Source: Plicaturopsis crispa FD-325 SS-3 (Eukaryota > Basidiomycota > Agaricomycetes > Amylocorticiales > Amylocorticiaceae). Taken from it: 64,000 nucleotides of DNA. Location: the NCBI GenBank assembly GCA_000827205.1, contig KN832575.1:147443-211442 (forward strand), in the 5' to 3' direction. Each line of letters begins with the position of its first letter. Position 1 is the stretch's first letter. The notes under the pieces are model-generated. The model ran no database searches, had not been told where the DNA came from, and was given only the letters and a program-made list of their open reading frames with translations. The position numbers and the translations under genes were made by a program. Below, one piece after another: positions 1-10,916 of the stretch.

Positions 1-664
1 ATGCATGTCCGTAAGCTTGTCGTACAGCCCCTTGGAGGTGGCAACGCCGTCAACTTGGAGAGCGAGGTTGTCGGAGATGTACTGCATGATGATGCCGTGG
101 GCCTTCGCGTCGCGGATCTCCCAGGAGTCGGTGGCGGCCGACAGCTTGGCGGAGATGCTGGAGTCGGTGTCGCCATGAGGCGTTCCGGGAGTAGAGGCGG
201 AAGCGGCAGCAGCAGGTAGAGGTGCAGCAGCAGCGGGTGGACGTGCGGCTGCAGCAGGTGGAGGTGCGGCTGAAGAGGGTGCTAGTTCGGCGCCGCTGAC
301 GACACCGTAAACCTTCTCCACCCGCAGCTTTGCGGTGATGCGGAGTCGCCATATCTGGAAGTTCTCCGGTTCTTGGAGGACCGGACACGTAGTTGAGTCC
401 GAGGTGGACATTGCACGCTGAGCGGGTCAGGCTACGAGCGCGCGGTGGTGAGTCGAGTGACTGAGGATAGTCTGTGGTGTACGAGGGTCCCTAAGCGTCC
501 CCGGGGCTCATAACCTGTCAGAAACTATAAGTGCGAAGCGGGTCGCGTCTCAGTCGCACTGCAAAGATAGTGTAACGACTGCATTGTATGTACCTATAAG
601 TGCGAAGCGGGTCGCGTCTAGTACATGAATGAGTATTAAAGTAACTGTGTAATGTAGTGGAACA
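1..664 (-). mobile_element. Ty1/copia-type LTR retrotransposon, 5' end (cut by window edge)
   Basis: Fossil of the Ty1/copia family, read on the minus strand and running off the left edge. A gag-like reading frame starts at 411 and stays open to position 1. It has the N-terminal pattern of copia gag proteins (a P-E-N-F-x-I-W-R motif near residue 17, then an Ala/Pro-rich stretch). A primer-binding site at about 504-515 matches the anticodon stem-loop of initiator Met tRNA (GGGCTCATAACC), the half-tRNA priming typical of copia elements. The LTR appears to be about 516-664, with TG/CA ends; its outer end is uncertain. Only the leader and the start of gag are visible, so whether the whole element is intact cannot be judged. 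The readable gag suggests a fairly young copy. Confidence 0.75.
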
Positions 665-705
665 CAACGTACCTCAGTCGCACTGCAAAGATAGTGTAAC
701 GACTG
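525..705. repeat. Duplicated LTR-region blocks
   Basis: Two exact repeats are interleaved here. A 26-base block (start CTATAAGTGCGAAG) occurs at 525-550 and 594-619. A 31-base block (start CAGTCGCACTGCAAAG) occurs at 551-581 and 675-705. The first copies are adjacent; the second copies are separated by 55 bases. This looks like overlapping or partly duplicated LTR sequence next to the copia element. Confidence 0.85.
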
Positions 706-719
706 AGGAAAGAGGGAAA

Positions 720-1740
720 GAACGAATAACGAAAATTGTCCGTGTCCGACCGTGGGAAATGCTTACGATGTAGGCGTCGAGTGCGCCGGACAGCTCGACG
801 CCTACATCGTAAGCAGGGGTCACGTGACCTGTGGCTGAAAAGTCCGTGGGTTCAATTCCCCCTGCAGGAAAATGTTTCTCCACTGGGTGAAGGATGCGCG
901 CGGGCTCTCCTATCACCGTCCAGTTTTGACACATATTATCTACTCACTGCATTTGTGCCGCCATAGGGACTAACGACGGTACCAGCCCATGGTCTGCAGC
1001 AAGCTTTCGCACATCAAAGGGCCAGGCTCATCACATCACTTTGATGTGGGCACGCAAGTGCGCTGCTCCACGAGCACACAGTGGGACAATTGACTTAATA
1101 TGCAGGTGATGCACGTGCCGCTGCTAGATCGGCACATTTTCCCATCACCGCCCCCATCAACTGTATGCCAGTCCTCCTTCCCTGAGCTCCGAGGCGCGCA
1201 GCACCGGCCTGCGCTTGGGCCTGTCATGAACCAACCATTCTACTGGTTTAAGGGGATTGACCTGTGCGATCAACATATATAGCGCTCGCAAACTAATATC
1301 AGTAACCTGATATTGTGGCCTTTTGGCTCAGTGGTTCTGGTTTCATTGCGAGTGGCCCGGTTCTTACAGGGCCATGCCTTGCGAAAAGCTAGTGCGGAAG
1401 CTGAGAGCACCTATAGAGTACCGTCAGGTTAGGCATGTTGCAGGTGATGGACAGAGCTATGCGCGTACTCACAACAGGACTACATAGGCCATAGCAACGA
1501 GCAGTAAGTAGACGACAGTGCGAAGCTCCCTCTGCGTGTGTATCTCTCTAGAAACAAAAATTGGGGGCAGGAATGTTGGGCAGATGAGAAGTAGGGGACG
1601 GAGACAGTCGCAACCAAGTATTTGGCACAGGACGACAAAAGAAGCGGCTCAAATGCTACCCTAAGCTGTGAGCAACTCCCCCTTTGTATGCTAGGCCCGC
1701 CTGCACAGCACTGCTCATATGCCCGTCACACCTATTTTGA
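720..1740. other. Non-coding stretch with Pol III-like motifs
   Basis: I see no gene here. It holds the hairpin listed separately, a perfect B-box consensus at 849-859 and an A-box-like TGGCTCAGTGG at 1324-1334. The two boxes are in the wrong order and far apart, so they do not make a tRNA gene. Confidence 0.5.
760..815. repeat. 22-base perfect inverted repeat (hairpin)
   Basis: Positions 760-781 and 794-815 are exact reverse complements (22 of 22) around a 12-base loop. The arm begins TGCTTACGATGTAGG. No coding frame explains it. A B-box-like GGTTCAATTCC follows at 849-859. Confidence 0.9.
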
Positions 1741-1744
1741 TGAG

Positions 1745-2120
1745 GGAGCGCAGCACCACATGGAGAAGAGAATGTAGCGGTCGGAGAGGAATTCGCTACA
1801 CACGGAGGAGAGAGCGCAGGCCGCTCGGAAAGAGCTCAGCTGTGCGTGGCTCAGAGAGCACAGCTATACGTGAAGTAGAAAGCAAAGCCGCATTGACAGA
1901 AGACGCGGCTTCCTCAGGTGGAAAGGATGTGGATGCTCGCGGAGAGAACATAGCTGCGCGAGAAGGAGAGCGCAGCTGTGAGCAAAGACCGTAGCTGCTT
2001 GCAGGTAAGAAAGTGCAGCTACATGTGGAGAAGAGGACGCAACTGCGCGCGGAGGAAAGGACGCGGCCTGGGCTGGTGTGGCAAAGGGGAGACCGCAGCC
2101 GCTTGCAGAGGAGAAACCTA
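1745..2120. repeat. Degenerate purine-rich minisatellite
   Basis: A degenerate tandem array of roughly 25-35 base units built on variants of GGAGAGCGCAGCTGCGCG. Units differ in length and sequence. The open frames on both strands here are by-products of the repeat. The flank up to about 2450 holds nothing recognisable. Confidence 0.6.
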
Positions 2121-2465
2121 AACTGTTTGTGAAGAACGAAAGACAGGAGACAAAGAAGAGAATGTGGGAGGCTTGAGAGGATGTCGCCCTGACGTGCGTA
2201 TAATGACGCGGAGAGGGAATCTGTGGGTTCCAAGTAGTGCTACACAAGTCCAAAGCGCTTCAATGGAGAATCGGATCTCTGCAAGGACTGGAAACTCGTA
2301 GTGATGCCTAGAGTTGTGTGGGCCGGGGTGAGGAAAGGATCTTCCAGAGGGTAGTTGGTGGTTCTGTGGTAGAGCTAGGAATTTGCCGTCGCCGATGTGT
2401 ATGGTCGTATGGACGATCGCTCGCACGTGGCGTCATGCATATCTGGACCCATTGTCAGACATATA

Positions 2466-2738
2466 CTGTATAGATTCGACCTCAGGTTCGTCGATATTTT
2501 TTGTGACCTGGGTCACACTAAGTTCGGAGGTTCATTTGGCACTTTGGGCTGTGACCTAAGTTCATTTTGACCCTAATCTCGCCCAAAATGGCAATTTAAT
2601 TCAATATATATTAAATATTTAATACATTTGGTCACAAATCCAGTTCACGGGCCAAATTTCGGTGGGACAGTCACGCGAAATAGGTTCAGTTTGGGACCCA
2701 GCGTGACGCGTGACGAACTGGAGGTCGAATCTGTACAG
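2466..2738. mobile_element. MITE-like element, 273 bases, TA target duplication
   Basis: Terminal inverted repeats of about 27 bases start at 2466 (CTGTATAGATTCGACCTC) and end at 2738 (GAGGTCGAATCTGTACAG). They match with only a few mismatches. TA flanks both ends (2464-2465 and 2739-2740), as expected for a Tc1/mariner-type target duplication. The centre is AT-rich and has no coding capacity, so this is a non-autonomous element of the MITE type. The nearly matching ends suggest moderate age. Confidence 0.8.
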
Positions 2739-2740
2739 TA

Positions 2741-4140
2741 GCATCCACCCGTTGCGAATATTCAAGGCCCGGAGCCGAAGACAGCAGGCACTTCCAAATC
2801 ACCAGCGAGCTGAAGCACTCTCCACAGGCCTAATCTTCGCTTCCCGCAACCATAATCCCCGTATGTGTCGTTCTAGTATACACGCGAAGCGACCGAGGGA
2901 TAAGCCGTGTTGCGAGAGCTATGCCGTGACCCCTCATGTTACAGCGCCGGCGCGCATGTAGCGATGTTATTGTGCAAGCCAGCGGCGTCACCCCGTTATC
3001 GTCTTATACGCAGCGCTGTCGCGCCAGCTCGCAGTTGGCTGGATTCACACCATGTCCTGACTCGACCAGCACTGAGCACATCCCCCGTCTGCATCGCGTC
3101 TCCCGCCGCTCCATCGCGCTCGTATACGTGTTTCTGGGCCTCGATGCAAAGTGTGCACTCCTCCGGGTCAGAGGGGCGCAAAACCGCACGAACGAGGGTC
3201 GGGAGGCTATGAGGAAAGATTGTGTGCGTGCGTGAGGAGCGATCGTGTGCGCAAGTGACGGGCTGTGCGCGTGTGCGGGGAAAGTCTGGCACGCGTGCGA
3301 CATCGTCAGGTCGGGCAGAGTTAGGTCTTATAGGGAGTCATATTGGGTGCATCTGAAGGATATGATTAAGGGGATCAACCAATAGACAAAAATATCAGTA
3401 CTCACGGCGAGCGCAAAAACAGACAATAGATATTCCAGCATAGGGGATCCCGGGATTCGCGCGTGTAGCTCCTCATGAGCATTGTTCGAGGGTGCGTGAA
3501 CTCGGAGAGAGGCAATATAACGTGGCTATGTGTATGAAAGCCTAAATATCACCGCCGGTTCTCCTTGAGGGTACCCAGAGTGCCCCAGACGCGTATCGCG
3601 GAGTGTGTACGAGAAACGGGAGGTTGTACGCGGCGCGCGCAGACCCTAGCGTGTTTGACGTTGGGCGGGGCGTCGAAATTGTATGTTATAGATCTGTAGA
3701 AAATGGTCAGGGCTTGCACTTGGCCGATGCAGAGACGTACTCACAGACATTCGCGAACGGGCACTTAGCACATTCATACCCGGCAACCCATGAGAGCGCC
3801 AGAATGATGGCTCAGCTATGAGAGCGCGTACTTGCACGGAGCGTATGCGCAGAGCAGCGGGAGAGATGCGTGACAGCGTGTGAGCGTTGTCCTCGAAATC
3901 AGCGCGGGATAGACACGGCGTGAAAGTGAGGGTTCATCCGCGACGTTGCAGTGACGAAGAACCGACCAAGGACGAGCATTTGCTGCATGAGATCGGTGGT
4001 AAGGTCCGTAGTAGACCTGGGACATCGAGTACTATAGCTAGTGAGCACACGAGGTCGGTCGGTTGCGAGGCATTGAGGGGAGAATCGGATGTGACTGAGT
4101 ACTGAGCCCTGCAACAGGTATGGACGACCTAGGACGCGTA
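2741..4140. other. Gene-free stretch
   Basis: Open frames on both strands at 2907-3303 overlap each other in several frames and show no domain, splice pattern or codon signal that I recognise. I see no supported feature. Confidence 0.4.
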
Positions 4141-4178
4141 GCCACGTGGGTGGGGAGAGGCTGCAGCCAAGCACGCGT
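4141..4178. repeat. Dispersed direct repeat, copy 1
   Basis: It contains GCCACGTGG (4141-4149) and a 22-base block at 4157-4178 (GAGGCTGCAGCCAAGCAC then GCGT) that recurs exactly at 5713-5734 in the same orientation. The stretch from here to 4671 holds no gene that I recognise. Confidence 0.85.
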
Positions 4179-4671
4179 CCACACATCCCATCGAGAGAGC
4201 ATCCGTACCCAATCCGTGCGTAGAGACGAGACTGTCACCTTCGGCGTCGCCAGTAAATCAGCTTAAAGTCCACCGTGACTAGTGACGAGATTTGAAAGGG
4301 GAGTCTTGGACAAGAGGGCGCATAGCAACATCATTTTCAAAGGCCCTGCAAAAGGTATCCGAGTCTGCATTTCATTCTTCCGGAGGCACAAGGACGTGAA
4401 TATATACCGCGTGGATGTGATTACCGAGGTCGCGGCGTACGCGCACTGTATGACCGCTATACCACTGCCAGGGGTCGCGGAGCAGCATCGAGTACGCAGC
4501 GAGTGTGACACCGCGTCTCGTTCGCGCACAGACCTCGCGAGGGCGGCACCTTCCACCCCGTGGGGCATAGATGCATCCACTACCTGGCGCAGCACCCCGC
4601 GGCTCGATTCCACGGCCCTGTCGCAGACGGCGTGCGCTCGTGGACATAGCCAGAAGTTCCACCGTGTACGT

Positions 4672-5627
4672 TCACAGGCCCGCGTTCCGCCGTGCCTTCA
4701 TCTCGCGGTAGCGCCGCACCGCGCCCTCGCGTGCCTCCTCCATCTGCAGCTGCTGCGCAATGCCCACCGGCAGCCGCGCGAACTCGCTGTCTTTCTTCGC
4801 CTTAGTCTCTAACCCCTTCGCCTTGCCATCGATGCCCTTCCCGCCGTCACCCTTAGCGCCTTTAGAGCGGAACTCTGGGGGCGCCATCGCTATATCGTTG
4901 AGCCGCCGCGGGGCGGCGGAGGACGTGGTGACGAATTCCTTTGGACGGTTCGCGTGGCGGTCGGTTTGGGTATCGTTAGCGGGTGCGACGGCTGATTTTT
5001 TGGAGGAAGAGGGTTTTGGTGGTGGTTCGGAGGTGGGTTTGGATTTGGATTTGGATTCGGGGTTTGGTATCGTATCGGGCGCGTCGTCGTCGTCTGCAAC
5101 GTGAGACCCCTTGTTCGATTTCGCCTTCTTCGCCTGGATCTCCGCAGCCTTCACTCTGCGCGCGTGGGCGGACGAGGATGACACGGCGGCCTTGACGAGC
5201 GGGGCCATGTTCGACTCGACACGGCTACGGCATTCGATTGATAAGCACCAGAGAGAGCACAGCAAAAGCCGACGCACCGATTGAAATGCGCGAGCGTCTC
5301 GCCGGGCTGTATACCCAGCGCCTTGCCATCCTTCTGATCGCCCTCGTCTCCGCTCCTCTTCACCTTCTTCTTCCTCGGCCCGTCGTCTCCATCGTCGGCT
5401 CCGCGCTTTCGAGCACGGTACTCTGCCTGCACGGCTGCTGCATTCAAGACGCGTGCAGCGGATTTCGGCAGGGGCTCGGAGGAAATGTGGACGGTGGGCG
5501 CGAGGTTTGTGGATCTGGCAGTTTAAGCGGGTGGTTAGAAAGAAAGGGAAGGAAACGAGAATGGATAGATTTGCTTTGCGGATTGTAGCTGCTCGCGAAC
5601 GGAGCGCTTGGGTCGTTTATGTGGCAT
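4672..5627 (-). CDS. Conserved basic, probably nuclear or nucleolar protein
   Basis: Three exons join in frame: 5557-5627, 5278-5514 and 4672-5224, for 286 residues. Introns are 42 and 53 bases; the first has a CTAAC branch site. The start ATG at 5627 gives a basic N-terminus (MPHKRPKRSVREQ). Residues about 70-90 carry a KKK-type nuclear-localisation stretch. A conserved-looking GETLAHFNRRVE motif spans the second splice junction, which supports the exon join. The C-terminal half is Lys/Ser/Pro-rich with an Asp run, and the tail is helical and basic (REMKARR). I recall similar uncharacterised fungal proteins with a GES/GETLxxFNRRVE motif but cannot name the family. Two copies of a 22-base repeat flank the gene. 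Confidence 0.8.
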
Positions 5628-5693
5628 CGAGGGCAGAGGCGAATTGAGGTGCGATCGAGGAAAAGGCTTGGAAAAAATCGATGAGGATGAGTG

Positions 5694-5734
5694 GCCACGT
5701 GGACGAATTTCGGAGGCTGCAGCCAAGCACGCGT
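5694..5734. repeat. Dispersed direct repeat, copy 2
   Basis: It contains GCCACGTGG (5694-5702) and the same 22-base block as 4157-4178, here at 5713-5734. It lies just upstream of the ATG at 5627, so it may sit in that gene's promoter. Confidence 0.85.
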
Positions 5735-5749
5735 AAATACGTCCACTAA

Positions 5750-7530
5750 GTTTGCGCCCGACGTTTCCATGGTTGGCCCAGCAGAACTTGTTGTCTCAGC
5801 CTTAGCGATTGCCCATATACGAAGTGGCAAAGCTCTTGATAGGCGTTGCTGAGAGCTTGCTTGCGCTGGCGAAACACTCTAGATTCTCCTCATATCAAAC
5901 ATGTCCTTGTCAACGTATCACTTACTTTCAGCCATCGTCAAACTGTTTTGCCTCGGCTCCCTGGTGCCACGTGACACTGTTAATCTCGTTTTGAAACTGC
6001 TCTCGAACAGGTCCTTCAAGATCATGATAGTCAACTCGCCAGCCAATCCCGCTTAAGAAACCCGTTCCGGCGACGAGTCACGACTCCGATGTGGCTTTAG
6101 CAGCAATTCCACCGCCTCCTCATTCTCATCCATGTTCTCAGGTATCTTCACGTTCGTCAACTCTAGCTACCACGGATGACACCTGCCCCAACCGTCGTCG
6201 TACTTCTTCAAGTTTTTGCGGACTTGGGCGATTGGATCAGTCATTTTTCACGATAGACTCGATGGGAAGACTCAGTGCGCCCGCGTTCGAGTACCGGCAT
6301 ACCGTGCATGACTCAACACCTCCTCGAAACAACCGCCACTATCCCCCACCAAGTCAGTGCGTACACCAGCACGTCATATGTTCTCCCTCGTACACAAGCC
6401 GTAAAGTCTTATCATTGACCTGTGAGTCGTCCGGTGACTACCCCCGCTATTATCAATTTTGTCAGCTAGCTAAAAATCAAACTCTAGGCCTATTCTATGT
6501 TTTCGTGCGTATCGCGTCGAACATGCGTTTCCCTAATCTTGGCATCGTCCTTGGCCGCTTGATTGTGTACGTCTCTACTATGTCTTTATAAATATTTCGG
6601 TGAATGGCTTGCTTATCTACCTGTGATCACAGGACTTGCCTCATGTCGACTTTGCGCCCGCACCTACAAAGTGCCATCATTTCCCCATGAAAGCTTACCT
6701 TGCGAAGACGAAGATGCTCATCCAATCTCCATAAAGCAGTCGTACGGACTGCGAAAATTAGTAGGCGGCGAATTTCCATCCGTCGACACACCTTTTGCGT
6801 TATTGACGATGAGTCTTACGCTGGAACTCGAAGCCTAGTCCCGTCGGATAGTGACTTCACAAATGACATCGGTGGCCTCGCGTGCTCCCACCAGGACTTC
6901 GTGCCATGGGAACATATGTGTCGTTGGCCAATCATCGAAGCGTGCGGGTGCCTCGGGCGTCCATGGATAGCACTCAGGAGAAACTATCTCTGCGTGCGTG
7001 ACCACTCGACTGACACGAACGGCAACAACTTTCGGGACGGTTCGGCGGACACTCCGCACGGACACGGACTGCAGAGGTTGTTTGACAACTTTGTTCATCA
7101 TTTCATGCGCACGCCACAGCCCAGGCATCAACGTCGTGGCTCAGCGCTTAACGCTTAAACGATCAATGCCGCCCAAATACGCCTGTCGAATTGCCTCGTA
7201 GAATGGCGTCGCCTGTGAGGATCCACGGACTCAGCCGGCGCAAAATTCGTTTTCTGAGGCTCTACAAGCGCTATTCCTTGTTCAGGTTTGTCACCTGATT
7301 TGTCTCCAAATGGGCATTGACGAACATGGATGTTGCAGCAACGTTCATTCGATAACACATATGTACCTTCCTCTTCTCCTCACGGCATCTTCGACGCGCG
7401 ACCAGGCGGAGTTACCGCGTTCTCCTTGCCGACACCATTTCATATCATATCTCTCCATACCACTCATGTCACCCCGACGGACTCGACTTATTCTGCCCGT
7501 GTCCCCCGAGAAAAATGGACATGGGTATCC
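5750..7530. other. Unassigned stretch, perhaps decayed coding sequence
   Basis: Moderately long open frames occur on both strands (for example 6091-6591 plus and 6835-7131 minus). None shows a motif I can name or a convincing exon chain. It could be the remains of a gene or transposon. Confidence 0.35.
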
Positions 7531-7531
7531 T

Positions 7532-7537
7532 TATAAG
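7532..7537 (+). promoter_or_regulatory. TATA-like box of the first P450
   Basis: TATAAG lies 59 bases before the ATG at 7596, a usual distance for a fungal core promoter with a short leader. Confidence 0.4.
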
Positions 7538-7595
7538 CAGTGCGTGGTGTGTTCATTTTGTTCCATCCTGTTTCCCAATTTCAACGCACAAGACA

Positions 7596-9972
7596 ATGAT
7601 TGTGTCAGTACTCCAGGCCGTCGTGGCGCTCGCCGTGTCCTGGGCGCTCTGGCGCACCTATAGGAAAATATTCGGCAAATCGTGCCTCGACAACATCCCT
7701 GGCCCGCCCTCGGAATCGTTCTCCAAAGGTGAATGTTGCGCTCGTTTATCTGCGCCCTGACTGACGTTCGAGCATTTGCCCACACAGGTAATCTCGGGCA
7801 GTTCTTCGACATCAATCCGTACGCGTTCCACGAGTATCTGCATTCGACCTTCGGGAAGGCGATGAAGATCCACGGCATGTTTGGTGTACGACTCGCTTTC
7901 TGTCGTGGTGATCGGTGGCGCTGACGATGGTATTGCAGGACGAGCAGCTGTACGTGTACGACCCACTGGCTCTGCACCACATCGTCGTGAAGGACCAGCT
8001 CGTATACGAGGAGACTTCTGTGTTTGTCGAGTGCGTGCTTCATATGATTACATTGCCATAACAGCGTTTTGACCCTGGTCCTCGTAGATCCAATAGACCC
8101 TACTTCGGCCCGGGTCTACTCAGCAGCCTTGGTACGTATCTGCTTTTCTGCATCGGCGTATTCTCCGTCTGAGCACTCCCCAGGCGACGAGCACCGCAAG
8201 CAACGCAAGCTGCTCAACCCGGTGTTCTCTATCAAGCACATGCGCGAAATGGTCCCCATGTTCTACAAGATATGTGAAGATGTAGGTCCCCGCTTTTCAT
8301 GCTGCCTGTGCACTGCGGTTGTTGATCTGCGGTCGATTTCTTCAGCTTCGCGATGTGATTAAGCCGCAGGTGTCGAACGGCCCGGCGGAATTGAATATGC
8401 TCGACTACTTGTCCCGTGCGGCGCTCGAACTCATCGGACAGGTATGTCTTACGCGATGTCGGAGTATCGTCTCGTGCTTACGGGTGCACAGGCGGGACTC
8501 GGATACTCTTTCGACGCGCTGAACATGGACATTCAAAACGAGTTCGCCAACGCGGCGCGGGAGTTCCAGTGCGTGCATCCGTTCCCGGACTTTCGAATTG
8601 ATCTTCTTACTCATTCATGGCCACTAGGGGCGCTGAGAGCAACTTATATCTCGTGCGGCAGTTCCTGCCATGGCTCGTTACGCTCGGGCCTGCCTGGCTG
8701 CGCCGCCGCGCCGTCGACTTGCTGCCGTCGAAGGACGTGCGACACTTGCGCGACACGGTCGACATCGTTCAGCGCAGCTCGGTGGATATCTTCGAGCAAA
8801 AGAAGCGCGCGTTCCTGGACGGCGAGGCCGCGGTGCTGCAGCAGGTCGGCCAAGGGAAGGACATCATGAGCGTTTTGCGTAAGGCCGTGTTTCTTTCGAG
8901 AGCACGGGAGCTGACATGTGCTGGATGCAGTCAAAGCCAATATGGAGGCCAACGAGCAAGACCGCCTTCCGGACGAAGAGCTGATAGCGCAGATGTCGTG
9001 AGCAGACCTCTACTCTTGACTTGCTCTCGTCTGTATGCTAATGCTCGCATCCGACGGTGCAGGACTCTAATATTCGCAGCCTTCGACACAACGTCGTCGG
9101 CGCTTTCACGGATTCTGTGCCTCCTCGCTGAGCACCCTGAAGTGCAGGAAAAACTACGAACGGAAATCACTGAGGCACGTCAAGAGAAGGGTGACTTGGA
9201 TTACGACGATCTCGTCGCGCTCCCGTATCTCGAAGCCATATGCCGTGAGACACTGCGCGTGTGAGTTTCTACCGTCCGTATATGCGCACTATCATTGACA
9301 CCATGTTCCAGCCACGCTCCCGTACCCTTCATGTCCCGAACGCAAGTCGTGTCTCTCAAAGCTACCTCAGAGGAAGGGATATGCTGATGTGTTTGCTTTA
9401 GTGTGCGTAAGGACACTGTCCTGCCTCTGTCGCAGCCGATCAAGGGCGTCGATGGGACGGACGTCCACGGGATTCCGCTGAGCAAGGACACGAATGTGAT
9501 CGTCGGCCTGCTCGCGGTCAACTGCGACACGTCCATATGGGGCGAGGACGCTGCAGAGTGGAAGCCCGAGAGGTGGCTTGCGCCGCTCCCGGACAGTGTT
9601 GCAGATGCCCACGTCCCTGGCGTATACGCCAATTTGATGACCTTCCTCGCTGGATCGCGCGCCTGCATGTTCGTCTCATAGTTGCTAGATCTGTCTGGCC
9701 CTCAGCTAATTATGGTTTTTAACTACAGTGGTTTCAAGTTCTCGCAGCTGGAGATGAGTGCGTCGATCTCAAATCTACCCGTGCCATGCTCTAACTTCTC
9801 CGTTGCCCTTGCAGAGATCGTTCTGTGCCTTCTGATTGAGTCGTTCCGCTTCGCTCCCGCTAAGGACCTTGCGTGGAACATGGGTGCTATACAGTTTCCC
9901 AGGGCTGTCGGGACGTCCAATTCTGCTTTGCCGTTGAAAGTGTCTTTGGTAGAACGCGCCACTCGGGGGTAA
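7596..9972 (+). CDS. Cytochrome P450 monooxygenase (14 exons)
   Basis: A haem-thiolate monooxygenase of the ER membrane. Fourteen exons join in frame: 7596-7728, 7788-7885, 7939-8030, 8088-8131, 8184-8281, 8346-8441, 8492-8568, 8628-8878, 8931-8997, 9063-9260, 9312-9341, 9402-9668, 9729-9757 and 9815-9972, giving 545 residues. An N-terminal hydrophobic anchor is followed by a proline hinge (NIPGPPSES). The I-helix reads AAFDTT, and the K-helix ETLR lies just before an intron. The PERW motif is present, and the haem loop FLAGSRACIGFKFSQ, with the Cys ligand, is assembled across the 9668/9729 junction. Intron 9342-9401 has a GC donor (GCAAGT). The gene looks intact. Its sequence differs clearly from the two P450s at 30 and 45 kb. 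The CYP family and substrate cannot be told from sequence alone. Confidence 0.95.
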
Positions 9973-10916
9973 ATGGGCGTGTCCGACGTCACATCGAGCC
10001 ATCCCTCTACGGGCTTCGAGCAAGCATGTAGTGTCCGACGGATTATAATGAATCCTTGTACAAGTATGTTACTTGTCTTGGATCGCGAGGAGATTTGATT
10101 ATCAGTGTACGATGGGGTGTCCGGTTCATGTCGCTCGGCTGGGTTGGCGCCGAGCAGATTTAACTCGCCCTTAGCGACTACATAACCCCGACTCGATCCC
10201 TCGAGGTCCGCGTGCAAGCGCTTACATAGCGCTTAGCGAATGCTGATATTGAATTCGAAGCCTCTAAAGTTTGAGTGACGATCCGAGGACTCCGCGCGGA
10301 ACCTGAGTACAAGTACGATATGTACTAGACAGTTGACGCTACTAGCCGGCAGCCTTGCTGTCCAGTCCCAGTCACGGGTCTTAGCATTCAGTCAGCCGCG
10401 CTGCCTTAATTTTTTGCGGCACGGCGAATTCAAAGGCAGAGATGCCCACGATGGAGAGGAGGATGAATTCGATATTGCGCAGCGAACAAAGGGCTAAGAT
10501 GCGGATGTCCATGATGGAGGGACACTATAATTGGAAACGATTAATGTACACCTTGACTCTTTGACACACAAAGTTGTGTATAACCGGGCGCTGTGCAAAC
10601 CTCGTTTAGATGGAGCTTACCAAATTGAAGGACACGAAACAATGAAGTGGGACCCTGCGACGATGGCTTGAAGACTTGGTCAAGAATCTGAAGAGGAAAA
10701 GGAAAGTCAGTACGTTCGTCGCAAAGGCAAATTCCGAAGTCCGACCTCGCGGAGTTCAGAAAATGTTGGACGGTGCACTATAGTATATCCACCGACAACG
10801 ACGACGACGTTTTCAAAGCCCAGGCGACAGCTTTCCACCTGGTGTTCTCGTTCGCTGAAGTTACAAGGAAACCTTTGCATCTTCCTCGGACGACAAAGAG
10901 GCGACATTCTCTTTCA
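9973..10916. other. Intergenic stretch between the P450 and the PPR gene
   Basis: I see no gene. Short frames carry no recognisable motif. The last part should hold the promoter of the PPR gene. Confidence 0.5.

Noticed and set aside
832-859. tRNA-like 3' half with a perfect B box (GGTTCAATTCC)
   Set aside because: There is no A box at the right distance, the T-stem is imperfect and no full tRNA can be folded. It could be a SINE scrap, but there is no second copy in the window to show that.
1317-1334. GGCCTTTTGGCT resembles the 5' end of U2 snRNA, and TGGCTCAGTGG resembles a Pol III A box
   Set aside because: The match to U2 stops after 12 bases and the branch-binding GTAGTA is missing. No B box follows at tRNA distance, and no cloverleaf forms.
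2907-3303. Overlapping open frames on both strands
   Set aside because: They sit in GC-rich sequence with few stops, have no motif and lie opposite each other. This is probably chance.
5750-7530. A gene or transposon relic, suggested by long frames
   Set aside because: No catalytic motif, terminal repeat or in-frame exon chain could be found on either strand.
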